This document shows, piece by piece, positions 9,519 to 17,787 of a stretch of 47,547 nucleotides of DNA. This DNA is from Methylobacter sp. (GTDB lineage: Bacteria; Pseudomonadota; Gammaproteobacteria; Methylococcales; Methylomonadaceae), in the NCBI GenBank assembly GCA_030653985.1, contig JAURYJ010000039.1:1-47547 (forward strand), written 5' to 3'. The notes below the pieces were generated by a model, which worked only from the letters and a program-made list of their open reading frames with translations, ran no database searches and was not told the origin of the DNA. Made by a program: the position numbers and the translations under genes. Every line of letters starts with the position of its first letter. Position 1 is the stretch's first letter.

Positions 9519-10706
9519 ATGATGAAATTAAGAAGATCCGCTGGATTGCTCCTGCATGCTTTCGCCGTCCTGGCGCTAATCCTGGCTTTTGCGTCCAGGG
9601 CCGTAGCGGAGGACGTAACCATCGGCATTCGCTTTGTCGTCAGTGACGACCTCGGAAAAAGTGCTACGCAGCAACACGTTATCCTGGAAAAATTGGAAAG
9701 CTATGTGGCGGAACTGAACGGCTATTACCGCAACAGCAAAGTTGTGTTGCACGCTGAAATTGTCGATGTCGAATTTTCCCGGATTGAGGCAGTTGATGTT
9801 ATGCAGATACTCGACGACATGGCACATGAGCAGAACGGATTTGATGTCATGTTCAAAAAAGCCGATGAATTCGGCGCAGATTATACCGTTGCGATGACCA
9901 GCCAGTTGATGATACACGGCAAACCAGGTTGTGGACGTGCTTATGCGGTGAATCAGTCAGTAGAGGCAATAGCATCGACGCGCAAGGCCTTCGCGGCTGT
10001 CAACTTTGTTTGCGGCGCACATACCCTAGCCCACGAGTTAGGGCACCTGATGGGGCTGAACCATGGCACGCTGGTTGATTTTTGCCATCCGAAAATGGGA
10101 CATACTTCGGCCATCAATCCTTACGCCAACGGTTACGCTGTCGGTAACTGCGACGGCAAACCGCAGTCGGGGGAGTTTGGCGACATCATGGTTGGGGGGC
10201 ATATGCGGGAAATTATCGGTAATGGCAAAGCCAGCCTGCCTATTTTTTCCAACCCGCGCATACGCGATCAGCGCTGCGGAATAAACAGCACTTGCGGCGA
10301 TGTTGCCATTGGCGATGCCGCTCGTACCCTGAACGAAAATGCGCATTATTATGCGGCCCATGAAGAGCCGGATGTCCACACCCTGCACTATGACAGCGCG
10401 GAACTGTTTGCCTGTATCAGAAAAAAATATCGGGACAAGGAGATTGCGGAACTGGAAGAGCTTGTATGCCCCAATGCCGATATCAGTAATGTAGCCGACC
10501 TTGAGAAGTTGAGAGCATTGCGGCATATTGATCTATCCGGTAACCGGCTTGAGGATGTCGGTCTGCTCGGGCAACTGCCGCCTGAGCGCATTGAGAGAAT
10601 AGATCTGAGGGGAAATGATAGGCTTTCATGTCCATCTCTTGATGACCTTGTAAGAAGGTTCCCAGGCAAGGTGGTGAGTCCCATAAGATGCTCGGCTAGT
10701 CCATAA
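9519..10706 (+). CDS. Exported metzincin-type zinc metalloprotease with C-terminal leucine-rich repeats
   Basis: The 395-residue product has a clear signal peptide (basic start, long hydrophobic core, ASRAVA cleavage region at about residue 30). HELGHLMGLNH at 172-182 is the full metzincin HExxHxxGxxH zinc motif, and GDIMVGG with Met224 is a candidate Met-turn, as in reprolysin-like M12B peptidases. After about residue 300 there is a short domain with two leucine-rich repeats (LRHIDLSGNRL and IERIDLRGN) and Cys residues near both ends, probably for binding. The gap to the preceding gene is 78 bases, so it may share the transcript. It is likely periplasmic or secreted. Confidence 0.8.
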   Translation: MMKLRRSAGLLLHAFAVLALILAFASRAVAEDVTIGIRFVVSDDLGKSATQQHVILEKLESYVAELNGYYRNSKVVLHAEIVDVEFSRIEAVDVMQILDDMAHEQNGFDVMFKKADEFGADYTVAMTSQLMIHGKPGCGRAYAVNQSVEAIASTRKAFAAVNFVCGAHTLAHELGHLMGLNHGTLVDFCHPKMGHTSAINPYANGYAVGNCDGKPQSGEFGDIMVGGHMREIIGNGKASLPIFSNPRIRDQRCGINSTCGDVAIGDAARTLNENAHYYAAHEEPDVHTLHYDSAELFACIRKKYRDKEIAELEELVCPNADISNVADLEKLRALRHIDLSGNRLEDVGLLGQLPPERIERIDLRGNDRLSCPSLDDLVRRFPGKVVSPIRCSASP

Positions 10707-10775
10707 ACGGGCATTATATTGAGGGGCTTTGCCGATGTGAAAATATTACCGTTCACGGGGGGAGGAACAATCCAT

Positions 10776-10818
10776 CGACCTCTATCCGTCGGCGGTTGTC
10801 ATTCGACGGATGAGGTCG
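10776..10818 (+). other. Long imperfect inverted repeat downstream of the metalloprotease gene
   Basis: CGACCTC plus ATCCGTCG (10776-10791, one bulged T) pairs with CGACGGAT plus GAGGTCG (10804-10818) around a 12-base loop, a stem of about 15 bp. There is no T-tract, so it is not a standard terminator. It could be a protein-binding site, an RNA-stabilising structure or a terminator working with Rho. The remainder of 10707-11010 shows only the icd promoter candidate and leader. Confidence 0.6.
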
Positions 10819-10900
10819 GGTGTGGATTGAAATATAGAGGTTCTCTTAAATAGCTTAAAGCGTTTGCCCGGTGGTTAAATGATGCAAATCGCTGTGCTTT

Positions 10901-10909
10901 TGTTATGAT
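10901..10909 (+). promoter_or_regulatory. Candidate extended -10 promoter of icd
   Basis: TGTTATGAT is an extended -10 element (TGn plus TATGAT at 10904-10909). No good -35 box is visible 17 bases upstream, as is common for extended -10 promoters. It would give a leader of roughly 95 bases before icd. Confidence 0.4.
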
Positions 10910-11010
10910 GCAAAAAGTCCACGGAGACGTCGCCTAATGCGCCTACTGTTGGTGCGGTCCGACGTCGCTACCTTGCACAGCATTACTCAATATGATTTGA
11001 AGGAGTTGTT

Positions 11011-12312
11011 ATGGCTAGTTTCACACCCAACCTACCCCCAAACGGCAGCGCTATCACTCTACAAAACGGCAAGCTTGTGGTGCCGAATAATCCGATTATT
11101 CCTTTTATTGAAGGTGACGGTACTGGGCCGGATATTTGGCGCGCCACCGTTCGTGTTTTGGATGCGGCTGTTGCCAACGCCTATTCCGGGCAAAAAAAAA
11201 TTCACTGGATGGAAGTCTATGCAGGAGAAAAAGCCCATCGATTGCTTGATACCTGGCTGCCCGATGAAACCGTTGATGCTTGCAGGAACTATTTGGTGTC
11301 GATCAAAGGCCCGTTGACTACCCCGGTAGGTGGCGGTATTAGATCGCTGAATGTGGCTTTGCGTCAATTACTGGATATGTATGTGTGTTTGCGGCCGGTA
11401 AGATGGTTTCAGGGCGTACCTTCGCCGGTAAAAAATCCCGGAGCCGTTGATATGGTTATTTTCCGGGAAAATACCGAAGACATTTACGCCGGTATCGAGT
11501 TTGAACAAGGCAGCGACGAGGTAAAGATTTTTCTAAACCTACTAAAAGAGAATTTCCCCGAGCAATACGCAAAAATCCGTTTTCCTGAATCGTCGGGCAT
11601 AGGCATAAAACCGGTGTCGCAGGAAGGCACGGAACGTCTGATCCGCTCGGCTATTGATTATGCTATCGTCAATAAACGCAAAAGCCTGACTATTGTGCAT
11701 AAAGGCAATATCATGAAATATACCGAAGGCGCGTTTCGTCATTGGGCCTATCAGCTGGCAGAACGTGAATATCCCGAGCACGTCTATACCTGGGGACATT
11801 GGGAAAAAACCCGCGCTGAGTTTGGCGTAGAGGCGGCAAACAAGGTTCAGGCCGAAGCCTTGGCAAAGGGGCGTATTTTAATTAAAGACAGCATCGCGGA
11901 TATTACCTTGCAGCAAGTGCTGACTCGCCCCGAAGACTTTGATGTGATCGCTACCTTGAATTTGAATGGCGATTATTTATCCGATGCCCTGGCCGCGCAA
12001 GTTGGCGGCATCGGGATTGCTCCCGGCGGTAATATCAACTATCAAACCGGCACTGCTGTTTTTGAGGCCACGCACGGTACGGCACCCAAATACGCTGATT
12101 TGGATAAGGTCAATCCAGGTTCATTAATTTTGTCCGGCGAAATGATGTTGCGTTATATGGGCTGGACAGAGGCTGCCGATGCCGTCATTAAGGCGATGGA
12201 TGCCGCTATCGCCAGTAAACGGGTGACGTATGATTTTGCCCGGTTGATGGAGGGGGCGACAGAAGTCAAATGCAGTGAGTTTGCCGATGTATTGATTGAG
12301 AATTTGAACTGA
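11011..12312 (+). CDS. icd: Isocitrate dehydrogenase (NADP+)
   Basis: The enzyme oxidises isocitrate to 2-oxoglutarate and CO2, making NADPH in the citric acid cycle. The 433-residue product covers the whole family: [12 protein letters not shown] near the N-terminus, [13 protein letters not shown] with the Ser that IDH kinase phosphorylates in E. coli, the metal-binding region with [17 protein letters not shown], and [17 protein letters not shown] near the C-terminus, where the Lys-Tyr pair marks NADP+ rather than NAD+ preference. AAGGAG lies 5 bases before the ATG and decides this start. It appears to be monocistronic. Confidence 0.97.
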   Translation: MASFTPNLPPNGSAITLQNGKLVVPNNPIIPFIEGDGTGPDIWRATVRVLDAAVANAYSGQKKIHWMEVYAGEKAHRLLDTWLPDETVDACRNYLVSIKGPLTTPVGGGIRSLNVALRQLLDMYVCLRPVRWFQGVPSPVKNPGAVDMVIFRENTEDIYAGIEFEQGSDEVKIFLNLLKENFPEQYAKIRFPESSGIGIKPVSQEGTERLIRSAIDYAIVNKRKSLTIVHKGNIMKYTEGAFRHWAYQLAEREYPEHVYTWGHWEKTRAEFGVEAANKVQAEALAKGRILIKDSIADITLQQVLTRPEDFDVIATLNLNGDYLSDALAAQVGGIGIAPGGNINYQTGTAVFEATHGTAPKYADLDKVNPGSLILSGEMMLRYMGWTEAADAVIKAMDAAIASKRVTYDFARLMEGATEVKCSEFADVLIENLN

Positions 12313-12387
12313 CACCCACTATACAAATGATTGTAGTCATAATGCCTTAGGTAAGGCTTCGTCACCGGTAAGTGTTTCAAAGCAATG

Positions 12388-12419
12388 GATGGGCCAAGGA
12401 GGTATACGACGTGCCCATC
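12388..12419 (+). other. Hairpin holding a perfect Shine-Dalgarno in its loop
   Basis: GATGGGC (12388-12394) and GCCCATC (12413-12419) can pair, leaving AAGGAGGT (12396-12403) in the loop next to a GTG at 12411. The intergenic stretch 12313-12603 otherwise shows a small GCCTTA/TAAGGC inverted repeat soon after icd and no protein-length frame. Confidence 0.4.
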
Positions 12420-12455
12420 TACGTTTGCTCGTCATTAGATCTGCACCATCTCTGA
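12411..12455 (+). CDS. Possible 14-residue peptide (weak)
   Basis: A GTG 7 bases after AAGGAGGT opens a frame of 14 codons (MPIYVCSSLDLHHL) ending in TGA. The ribosome site is far better than most sites in this window. There is no other evidence of coding, and the frame could be a relic of a longer gene. Confidence 0.2.
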   Translation: MPIYVCSSLDLHHL

Positions 12456-12603
12456 ATCCGCATCAATAAGCAATTGAAAATAAGTTCTTTAAAATTCCAC
12501 CGCTAACGCTGACCTAGTTTTAGGTAATGATACTAATAGATGGCAGTTGGGTTTTAGCCTTATTATTGCGAAAAGTGCATCAAGCGCGTCTGGAGTAGAG
12601 GTT

Positions 12604-13032
12604 ATGGCGGAAAAAACAGCTCGAAAGCAAGTTCGTTACGAAAGAAACGACATCAATGCGGTTTTTAAAAAAACGCCCGTTTTTTTTAACCAGGTTCAGC
12701 CGGTAAAAATAATTAATATCAGCAAGCAAGGTATTGCCTTCTGTAGCCATCAGGCGTTAAAAAGAAATCATCACCTTAAAATAATACTGAGTTTTATAAA
12801 GGGTGAAAGTTTTTTTCTTAATGGTCGGGTTGTGCATTCGTTTAGTCAACAAAGCAATTCCCAGGGTGATGAATTTGTAGAATTGTATGCGGCGGATTTG
12901 TTAGCACCTGTCCCGTTGCCGTTTAAATACGGCATTCATTTTGAACGGAATTATCCTCAATTTATGGATTATCTTATTGAATCAGGATGTAAAAACGGCT
13001 TTGAAGTCCAGCGCCGCGTTTATTCAAGATAA
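12604..13032 (+). CDS. PilZ-domain protein
   Basis: This 142-residue protein carries a PilZ domain, which binds cyclic di-GMP. RKQVRYER near the N-terminus gives the RxxxR element, and INISKQGIAF gives the N/DxSxxG element on the following strand. I chose the ATG at 12604 because GGAG lies 8 bases before it and the PilZ motif begins just after; a frame from 12547 would add 19 unlikely residues. The target of the switch is unknown. It stands alone between icd and the convergent yajD gene. Confidence 0.82.
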   Translation: MAEKTARKQVRYERNDINAVFKKTPVFFNQVQPVKIINISKQGIAFCSHQALKRNHHLKIILSFIKGESFFLNGRVVHSFSQQSNSQGDEFVELYAADLLAPVPLPFKYGIHFERNYPQFMDYLIESGCKNGFEVQRRVYSR

Positions 13033-13057
13033 ATCTGTCCCAAATAATTTCCAGCGT

Positions 13058-13438
13058 TTAGTTTTTACTACCTAGAAGAGACTTTAGGTCTGCAAATGGA
13101 TTGTGAGTAGAAACAGGCGTAGTTGATTTGTTAGCTGTCGAACTGCCAAAGCGAGTTTCTTCGTATCTTGAATGCTCGTTATCATGGCAATAAATACACA
13201 ATAACTCCCAGTTGCTACCGTCCGACGGATTGTCGTCGTGGTTATGGTTTTTATGATGCACAGTCAATTCAGTTAGGTTTTTATGGTCGAATTCACGGGT
13301 GCAGCGACCGCATACCCAAGGGTATAACTTAAGCGCTTGGCCGCGATAAGATTGCTCTCTGAGTTCCTGATTGCGTCGTGCATCGGTCACGATTTGATCT
13401 GACTTATTTTTATCGGGTTGGTTTTTTTTGGTCGTCAT
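13058..13438 (-). CDS. yajD: HNH nuclease-family protein YajD
   Basis: The 126-residue product matches E. coli YajD closely by eye. It has ALKLYPWVCGRC, the HNH core ELTVHHKNHNHDDNP...SNWELLCIYCHD with CxxC zinc-knuckle pairs on both sides, and an NPFADLKSLL end. Catalytic His and Asn of the beta-beta-alpha metal fold are present. The family is predicted to be a small metal-dependent nuclease, with its physiological role not established. It is divergent from dnaQ. Confidence 0.88.
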   Translation of the reverse strand: MTTKKNQPDKNKSDQIVTDARRNQELREQSYRGQALKLYPWVCGRCTREFDHKNLTELTVHHKNHNHDDNPSDGSNWELLCIYCHDNEHSRYEETRFGSSTANKSTTPVSTHNPFADLKSLLGSKN

Positions 13439-13602
13439 AACAATATCTTCTGTAATAGTGGAAATTCACGCTAAGCCGGTATAATTGAATTCTAACAGAA
13501 AAACAATAGAGAACAGAAATCAGCTTTTGTCCTGGCGAAGGTAAGCGGCTGGCTTTGAAAAATTAAACTTAAAAAATAATTAACAAAAGACTAAGGTGGC
13601 GT

Positions 13603-14358
13603 GTGGACAAACGAACATTTACCAATCGATTGGTAGTTCTCGATACTGAAACTACCGGATTAAATCCTCAGGAAGGACACAGGATCATTGAAATTGGCTG
13701 TGTGGAGCTGGTTAATCGCCGTTTAACGGGCAAGCGCTTTCATACCTATATTAACCCCGAGCGGATTATTGATGACGGCGCCATCGAGGTTCACGGTATC
13801 ACTAATCAGTTTTTAGAGGATAAGCCCTCTTTTGCGGATATTGTTAAGGATTTTATTGCGTTTATTCAGGGTGCTGAGCTAGTTATTCATAATGCGCCGT
13901 TTGATGTCGGCTTTATTAATTATGAGTTTTCACGGTTGAATAATCAGGCCGGAACAGTCGCAGATTACAGTAAAGTCTTTGACACGCTGACCTATGCCAG
14001 AAAAAAACATCCGGGACAGCGCAATAGTTTGGATGCATTATGTAAACGTTATGGTATCGATAACAGCCATCGGGATTTGCATGGCGCATTGCTGGATGCT
14101 GAAATTCTTGCCGATGTATTTTTATTGATGACTGGCGGACAGTCTTCGTTGCTGGATGAAGTACAGGGAAAGACAGTGGATGTGACGGCGAATAGCGAGG
14201 TTAAATATGTGTTAACGGATCGTCCTGCGCTGAAAGTCATACGTTGTACTGATCAGGAATTAAACGCCCATCAACAACGCCTGGAGGCTATTGAAAAAGC
14301 CGCAGGCACTTGTCTCTGGAGCGTAGGGGCGACCGGCGGGTCGCCTACAGGAATGTAG
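13603..14358 (+). CDS. dnaQ: DNA polymerase III epsilon subunit (3'-5' proofreading exonuclease)
   Basis: This subunit removes mispaired nucleotides in the polymerase III core. All three exonuclease motifs are present: VVLDTETTGL (Asp14, Glu16), HNAPFDVGFI, and HRDLHGALLDAEILADV with the catalytic His and Asp. GTG is the start, with AAGG upstream. The length of 251 residues is normal. The last residues (SVGATGGSPTGM) are encoded by a palindromic repeat of the interspersed family, so the native C-terminal tail, which normally contacts the alpha subunit, may have been replaced or extended. Confidence 0.95.
   Translation: MDKRTFTNRLVVLDTETTGLNPQEGHRIIEIGCVELVNRRLTGKRFHTYINPERIIDDGAIEVHGITNQFLEDKPSFADIVKDFIAFIQGAELVIHNAPFDVGFINYEFSRLNNQAGTVADYSKVFDTLTYARKKHPGQRNSLDALCKRYGIDNSHRDLHGALLDAEILADVFLLMTGGQSSLLDEVQGKTVDVTANSEVKYVLTDRPALKVIRCTDQELNAHQQRLEAIEKAAGTCLWSVGATGGSPTGM
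14323..14348 (+). repeat. Interspersed palindromic repeat overlapping the dnaQ 3' end
   Basis: GTAGG...CGACC (14323-14334) pairs with GGTCGCCTAC (14339-14348), a 10-bp stem with a 2-base bulge. It lies inside the dnaQ frame just before the stop. Its GTAGGGGCGA edge is shared with the copy after truB. Confidence 0.75.
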
Positions 14359-14367
14359 TGCTATAAA

Positions 14368-14394
14368 GCGCGAATAAATTCGCGCCCACAAAGT
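14368..14394 (+). repeat. Interspersed palindromic repeat between dnaQ and deaD
   Basis: GCGCGAAT/ATTCGCGC (14368-14385) followed by CCACAA. On the opposite strand, 24 bases of this element are identical to 18541-18564 between bamC and purL. It sits between the convergent dnaQ and deaD genes and may act as a bidirectional transcript end. Confidence 0.85.
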
Positions 14395-14400
14395 TGTCGA

Positions 14401-16200
14401 TTAATCTTCAGCTTTCGGTTTTGCCCGTCTGGATGTTGAGCCTACCCGTTTTTTGCTTTTATCCACTTTTTTAGCATCGTCATCGTCTTTCGCTGCTTTT
14501 TTAGCGCCTTCATCCATTTTGGATATATTAAGTTGCTGGCCGACTACTCTGACTTTTTTCAATTCCTGAAACAATTCTTTCGGTATGCCGGCTGGTAACT
14601 CAACGGTGCTGTAGTCGTCCTGGATTCTGATGCGAGCGATATGATCGCCGTCAATCCCTGTTTCATTGGCTATGGCACCCACAATATTACCGGGTTTTAC
14701 ACCGTGATTGTGACCGACTTCAATCCGGTAGGTTTCCATTTCAACATCTGCTCCGCCGCCGAATGCCCGTTTCGGCTTGCGGTCTTTTTGCGGCCTGTCG
14801 GGTCTGTCAGACCTTGAAGATCTGTCATCTCTGGATGGCCGATCATCACGGCTATCTTTGGGTCTTTTAGGCAGGTTTTGCATTAACAGAGGCGTGTCGC
14901 CTTGAACTAGCTTTGCCAGTGCGGCGGCTATTTCCAATGCGGTGACATTGTGCTCTTGTTGAAATTGTTCAATCAGTTGATTGAAGAAGCTAAGCTCTTC
15001 GGCTGCCAGTGTATCGGAAATGTTCTGTTTAAAGCGGGCGATACGTTTATTGTTAATGACCTCGGTTGAAGGCAAGCCCATTTCTTCAACTTTTTGTTTG
15101 GTCGCTCTTTCAATATTGGCCAGTAGATTTCTTTCTCTGGGAGCAATAAACAAAATGGCGTCACCGGTACGTCCGGCGCGTCCCGTTCTACCAATACGGT
15201 GAACATAAGATTCGGTATCGTAAGGAACGTCATAGTTGATGACGTGAGTGATGCGGTCTACATCCAGTCCACGCGCAGCAACGTCAGTGGCTATTAAAAT
15301 ATCCAGTTTTCCGCTTTTTAGGTTGGCAATAGCGCGTTCACGCAATGCTTGAGACATGTCGCCGTTAATTGCGGCCGCTGAATAACCCCGCGCTTCCAGT
15401 TTTTCTGCCAGCTCAACGGTTGCGGTTTTGGTTCTGACAAAGATAATCATGCCGTCAAAGGTTTCGGCTTCCAGAATACGAGTCAGGGCATCCAGTTTGT
15501 GTACGCCGCTGACCATCCAATAGCGTTGGCGTATGTTTTCAGCCGATGCGGTGGTGACTTTAATAGTGACATGAACAGGCTCATTGAGATATTGCTGAGC
15601 GATTTTACGGATAACGGAAGGCATAGTCGCAGAAAATAAGGCGATTTGTCTTTGTTCCGGAATTTGCTCAAGAATCCATTCCACGTCATCAATAAAACCC
15701 ATACGCAGCATTTCATCAGCTTCATCAAGAACCAGAAAGCTGAGTCCTTTCAGATTTAATGTGCCTTTGCGCATGTGATCCATAACCCGACCCGGCGTAC
15801 CGACAACGACATGAGCGCCGCGTTTTAACTGACGCAACTGGGTGCTGTAGTCCTGTCCGCCGTAGATAGGCAGAACATGGAAACCTTTCAAATGCGAGGC
15901 ATAACGTTGAAACGCTTCTGCCACCTGAATGGCCAGTTCGCGAGTTGGTGCCAGTACCAGTACTTGTGGATCTTTTTGCTTGAGATCGATGCGCGACAAA
16001 ATCGGTAAGGCAAATGCGGCAGTTTTGCCGGTTCCTGTTTGTGCTTGTCCCAGAACGTCTTTGCCTTGCAGTAGGAGTGGGATGGTTTGTGCTTGTATGG
16101 GTGAAGGTGTTTCATAACCGACATCATTCAGTGCCTTTAGCACCGGTTCAATCAGCGCTAAATCACGGAAAGAGGGTAATGTAGAAACATCATTGGACAT
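14401..16200 (-). CDS. deaD: DEAD-box RNA helicase DeaD/CsdA
   Basis: The protein unwinds RNA in ribosome assembly, mRNA decay and cold adaptation. The 599 residues contain the Q motif, Walker A AQTGTGKT (53-60), PTRELA, DEAD (near 160), SAT, and the second RecA-like domain with ARGLDV and HRIGRTGRAGR. A DbpA-type RNA-binding domain follows at about 490-570 (METYRIEVGHNHGVKPGNIV), and the tail is rich in Lys and Arg. An Asp/Arg-rich spacer of about 35 residues precedes that domain. The ATG at 16200 follows AGG. This domain set is that of CsdA rather than the shorter RhlE or SrmB. Confidence 0.93.
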   Translation of the reverse strand: MSNDVSTLPSFRDLALIEPVLKALNDVGYETPSPIQAQTIPLLLQGKDVLGQAQTGTGKTAAFALPILSRIDLKQKDPQVLVLAPTRELAIQVAEAFQRYASHLKGFHVLPIYGGQDYSTQLRQLKRGAHVVVGTPGRVMDHMRKGTLNLKGLSFLVLDEADEMLRMGFIDDVEWILEQIPEQRQIALFSATMPSVIRKIAQQYLNEPVHVTIKVTTASAENIRQRYWMVSGVHKLDALTRILEAETFDGMIIFVRTKTATVELAEKLEARGYSAAAINGDMSQALRERAIANLKSGKLDILIATDVAARGLDVDRITHVINYDVPYDTESYVHRIGRTGRAGRTGDAILFIAPRERNLLANIERATKQKVEEMGLPSTEVINNKRIARFKQNISDTLAAEELSFFNQLIEQFQQEHNVTALEIAAALAKLVQGDTPLLMQNLPKRPKDSRDDRPSRDDRSSRSDRPDRPQKDRKPKRAFGGGADVEMETYRIEVGHNHGVKPGNIVGAIANETGIDGDHIARIRIQDDYSTVELPAGIPKELFQELKKVRVVGQQLNISKMDEGAKKAAKDDDDAKKVDKSKKRVGSTSRRAKPKAED

Positions 16201-16264
16201 GGATTTACCTGTTGTAGATATAGAATGCGCGTAAGCGCGGGGGAATGTGTTTGTATATCAGCGC

Positions 16265-16292
16265 ATTATAACTCACTATATCAATATGTGCA
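16265..16292 (-). promoter_or_regulatory. Candidate deaD promoter (minus strand)
   Basis: Read on the minus strand, TGCACA (16292-16287) and a perfect TATAAT (16270-16265) are 16 bases apart. It would give a 5' leader of about 60 bases before deaD. Long leaders are known for cold-regulated deaD genes; regulation here is inferred. Confidence 0.4.
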
Positions 16293-16321
16293 TAAAAATT
16301 AACGAGACAAAGAGCCGGATA

Positions 16322-16768
16322 ATGAGAATTTGGGTTGATGCGGATGCGTGTCCTAATGTGATTAAAGATATTTTATTTCGCGCGGCGGAACGAAAGCAGT
16401 TGCCGTTGACGCTGGTTGCTAATCAGTACTTAAAAACGCCTCCATCTAGGGTTATAGATACGGTTCAGGTTGCAGGCGGTTTCGATGTGGCTGATAAGTA
16501 CATTGTCAACCACTTACAGGAAAATGATTTGGTGATAACTGCTGATATTCCTCTGGCTGCTGAAGTCATAGCAAAAAATGCTCATGCTATCAATCCAAGA
16601 GGTGAGCTTTATACTAAAGAAAATATTAAAGAGCGATTAGCCATGCGTGATTTTATGGAAGAAATGCGCAGTGTCGGTCAAGCATCCGGAGGTCCGCCGC
16701 CTCTTGGGCAGCGAGATAAGCAGGATTTTGCCAATGCGCTGGATCGTTTTTTGGCTAAATATCGGTAA
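16322..16768 (+). CDS. YaiI/YqxD family protein (UPF0178)
   Basis: The 148-residue protein starts [18 protein letters not shown], the hallmark of the UPF0178 family, and keeps [11 protein letters not shown] and [22 protein letters not shown] near the end. The acidic pattern resembles PIN-like nuclease folds, but the function is not established. I chose the ATG at 16322 because the family begins here; the upstream extension to 16247 has no similarity. It is divergent from deaD, and the next gene starts 86 bases on. Confidence 0.85.
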   Translation: MRIWVDADACPNVIKDILFRAAERKQLPLTLVANQYLKTPPSRVIDTVQVAGGFDVADKYIVNHLQENDLVITADIPLAAEVIAKNAHAINPRGELYTKENIKERLAMRDFMEEMRSVGQASGGPPPLGQRDKQDFANALDRFLAKYR

Positions 16769-16802
16769 AGTTACGCATCAGGCTGAGTTTTGGTTATTTG
16801 CT

Positions 16803-16811
16803 TGTTATAAT
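16803..16811 (+). promoter_or_regulatory. Extended -10 promoter of dapA
   Basis: TGTTATAAT combines the TGn element with a perfect TATAAT (16806-16811), 43 bases before the dapA ATG. The -35 region is weak (CTGAGT-like). Confidence 0.5.
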
Positions 16812-16854
16812 GTCGCCAGTTTTGTAACCGCATTAATTCTGATCGAGAGATTTC

Positions 16855-17787
16855 ATGATTCAAGGTAGTATCGTAGCGTTAGTCACACCGATGGATGAAC
16901 ACGGTGCGGTGGATAAAGACAGCTTAAAAAGGCTAGTCGAATTTCATATAGCAGAGGGAACGGATGCTCTTGTCGCTGTCGGAACCACCGGTGAGTCGGC
17001 GACGCTGGATGAGGATGAACACTGCGCTGTAATTCAATGTGTCGTTGACTTTGTCGGCGGCAGAATGCCGGTGATTGCTGGAACCGGCGCTAATTCGACT
17101 ACCGAAGCGATTACGCTGACCCGTCTGGCTAAAGAAGCCGGAGCAGATGCCTGTCTGATCGTGACCCCTTATTATAATAAGCCTACTCAGGAAGGTTTAT
17201 ATCTGCATTACAAGGCGATAGCCGAGGCTGTCGACATTCCCCAGATTTTATACAATGTGCCAGGGCGTACCGCTTGCGATATGCTGCCGGAAACCGTTGG
17301 TCGTCTGTCCCATATTAAGAATATCGTCGGTGTTAAAGAGGCGACCGGTGACTTGTCCAGAGTCAAAAAAATTCGCGATTTGACTAGCGATGATTTTGCC
17401 ATCTATACCGGCGACGATGCGACCAGCCGAGAATTTTGTCTGCTGGGCGGCAACGGCAGTATTACGGTAACGGGCAATGTTGCGCCAAAGCTGGTGCATG
17501 ACATGATTATGGCGGCGATAGCGGGCGACGGAGAAACCGCTTTAGCCATCGACAAAAAATTAGCCGCATTACATAAGATGCTGTTTATCCAGTCTAATCC
17601 GATTCCGGTTAAATGGGCGGTCGCCGAAATGGGGTTGATGGGAAAGGGTATCCGTTTACCATTAACCTGGTTGACTGAGGATTGCTTTGATGCGGTTCGT
17701 GATGCAATGCATCAGGCTGAAATTATATCGGGCAACTGCTCCGGAGTTGTTCTGCCTCCTGTGTCCATACAGTCGAACGCGTTATGA
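16855..17787 (+). CDS. dapA: 4-hydroxy-tetrahydrodipicolinate synthase
   Basis: This enzyme condenses pyruvate with aspartate semialdehyde, the first committed step to lysine and meso-diaminopimelate. The 310-residue product has GTTGESATL, the Tyr/Thr-containing [19 protein letters not shown] and GVKEATGD, with Lys161 as the Schiff-base residue at the same number as in E. coli. It is about 18 residues longer than E. coli DapA, with the extra at the C-terminus. Its stop overlaps the bamC start (ATGA), the same dapA-bamC pairing as in enterobacteria. Confidence 0.97.
   Translation: MIQGSIVALVTPMDEHGAVDKDSLKRLVEFHIAEGTDALVAVGTTGESATLDEDEHCAVIQCVVDFVGGRMPVIAGTGANSTTEAITLTRLAKEAGADACLIVTPYYNKPTQEGLYLHYKAIAEAVDIPQILYNVPGRTACDMLPETVGRLSHIKNIVGVKEATGDLSRVKKIRDLTSDDFAIYTGDDATSREFCLLGGNGSITVTGNVAPKLVHDMIMAAIAGDGETALAIDKKLAALHKMLFIQSNPIPVKWAVAEMGLMGKGIRLPLTWLTEDCFDAVRDAMHQAEIISGNCSGVVLPPVSIQSNAL

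Noticed and set aside
10038..10526. 162-codon minus-strand frame
   Set aside because: It lies wholly inside the metalloprotease gene, whose zinc motif and signal peptide are clear.
3838..10706. Mobile island or prophage origin for the unknown cluster
   Set aside because: No integrase, transposase, tRNA attachment site or flanking direct repeats are visible, and codon use appears similar to the neighbours.
10937..11317. 126-codon plus-strand frame overlapping icd
   Set aside because: It shares DNA with the conserved N-terminal region of Icd in another phase, and has no recognisable content.
14310..14358. Frameshift at the dnaQ 3' end
   Set aside because: The odd C-terminal residues are explained by the palindromic repeat; the exonuclease domain is complete and the length normal.
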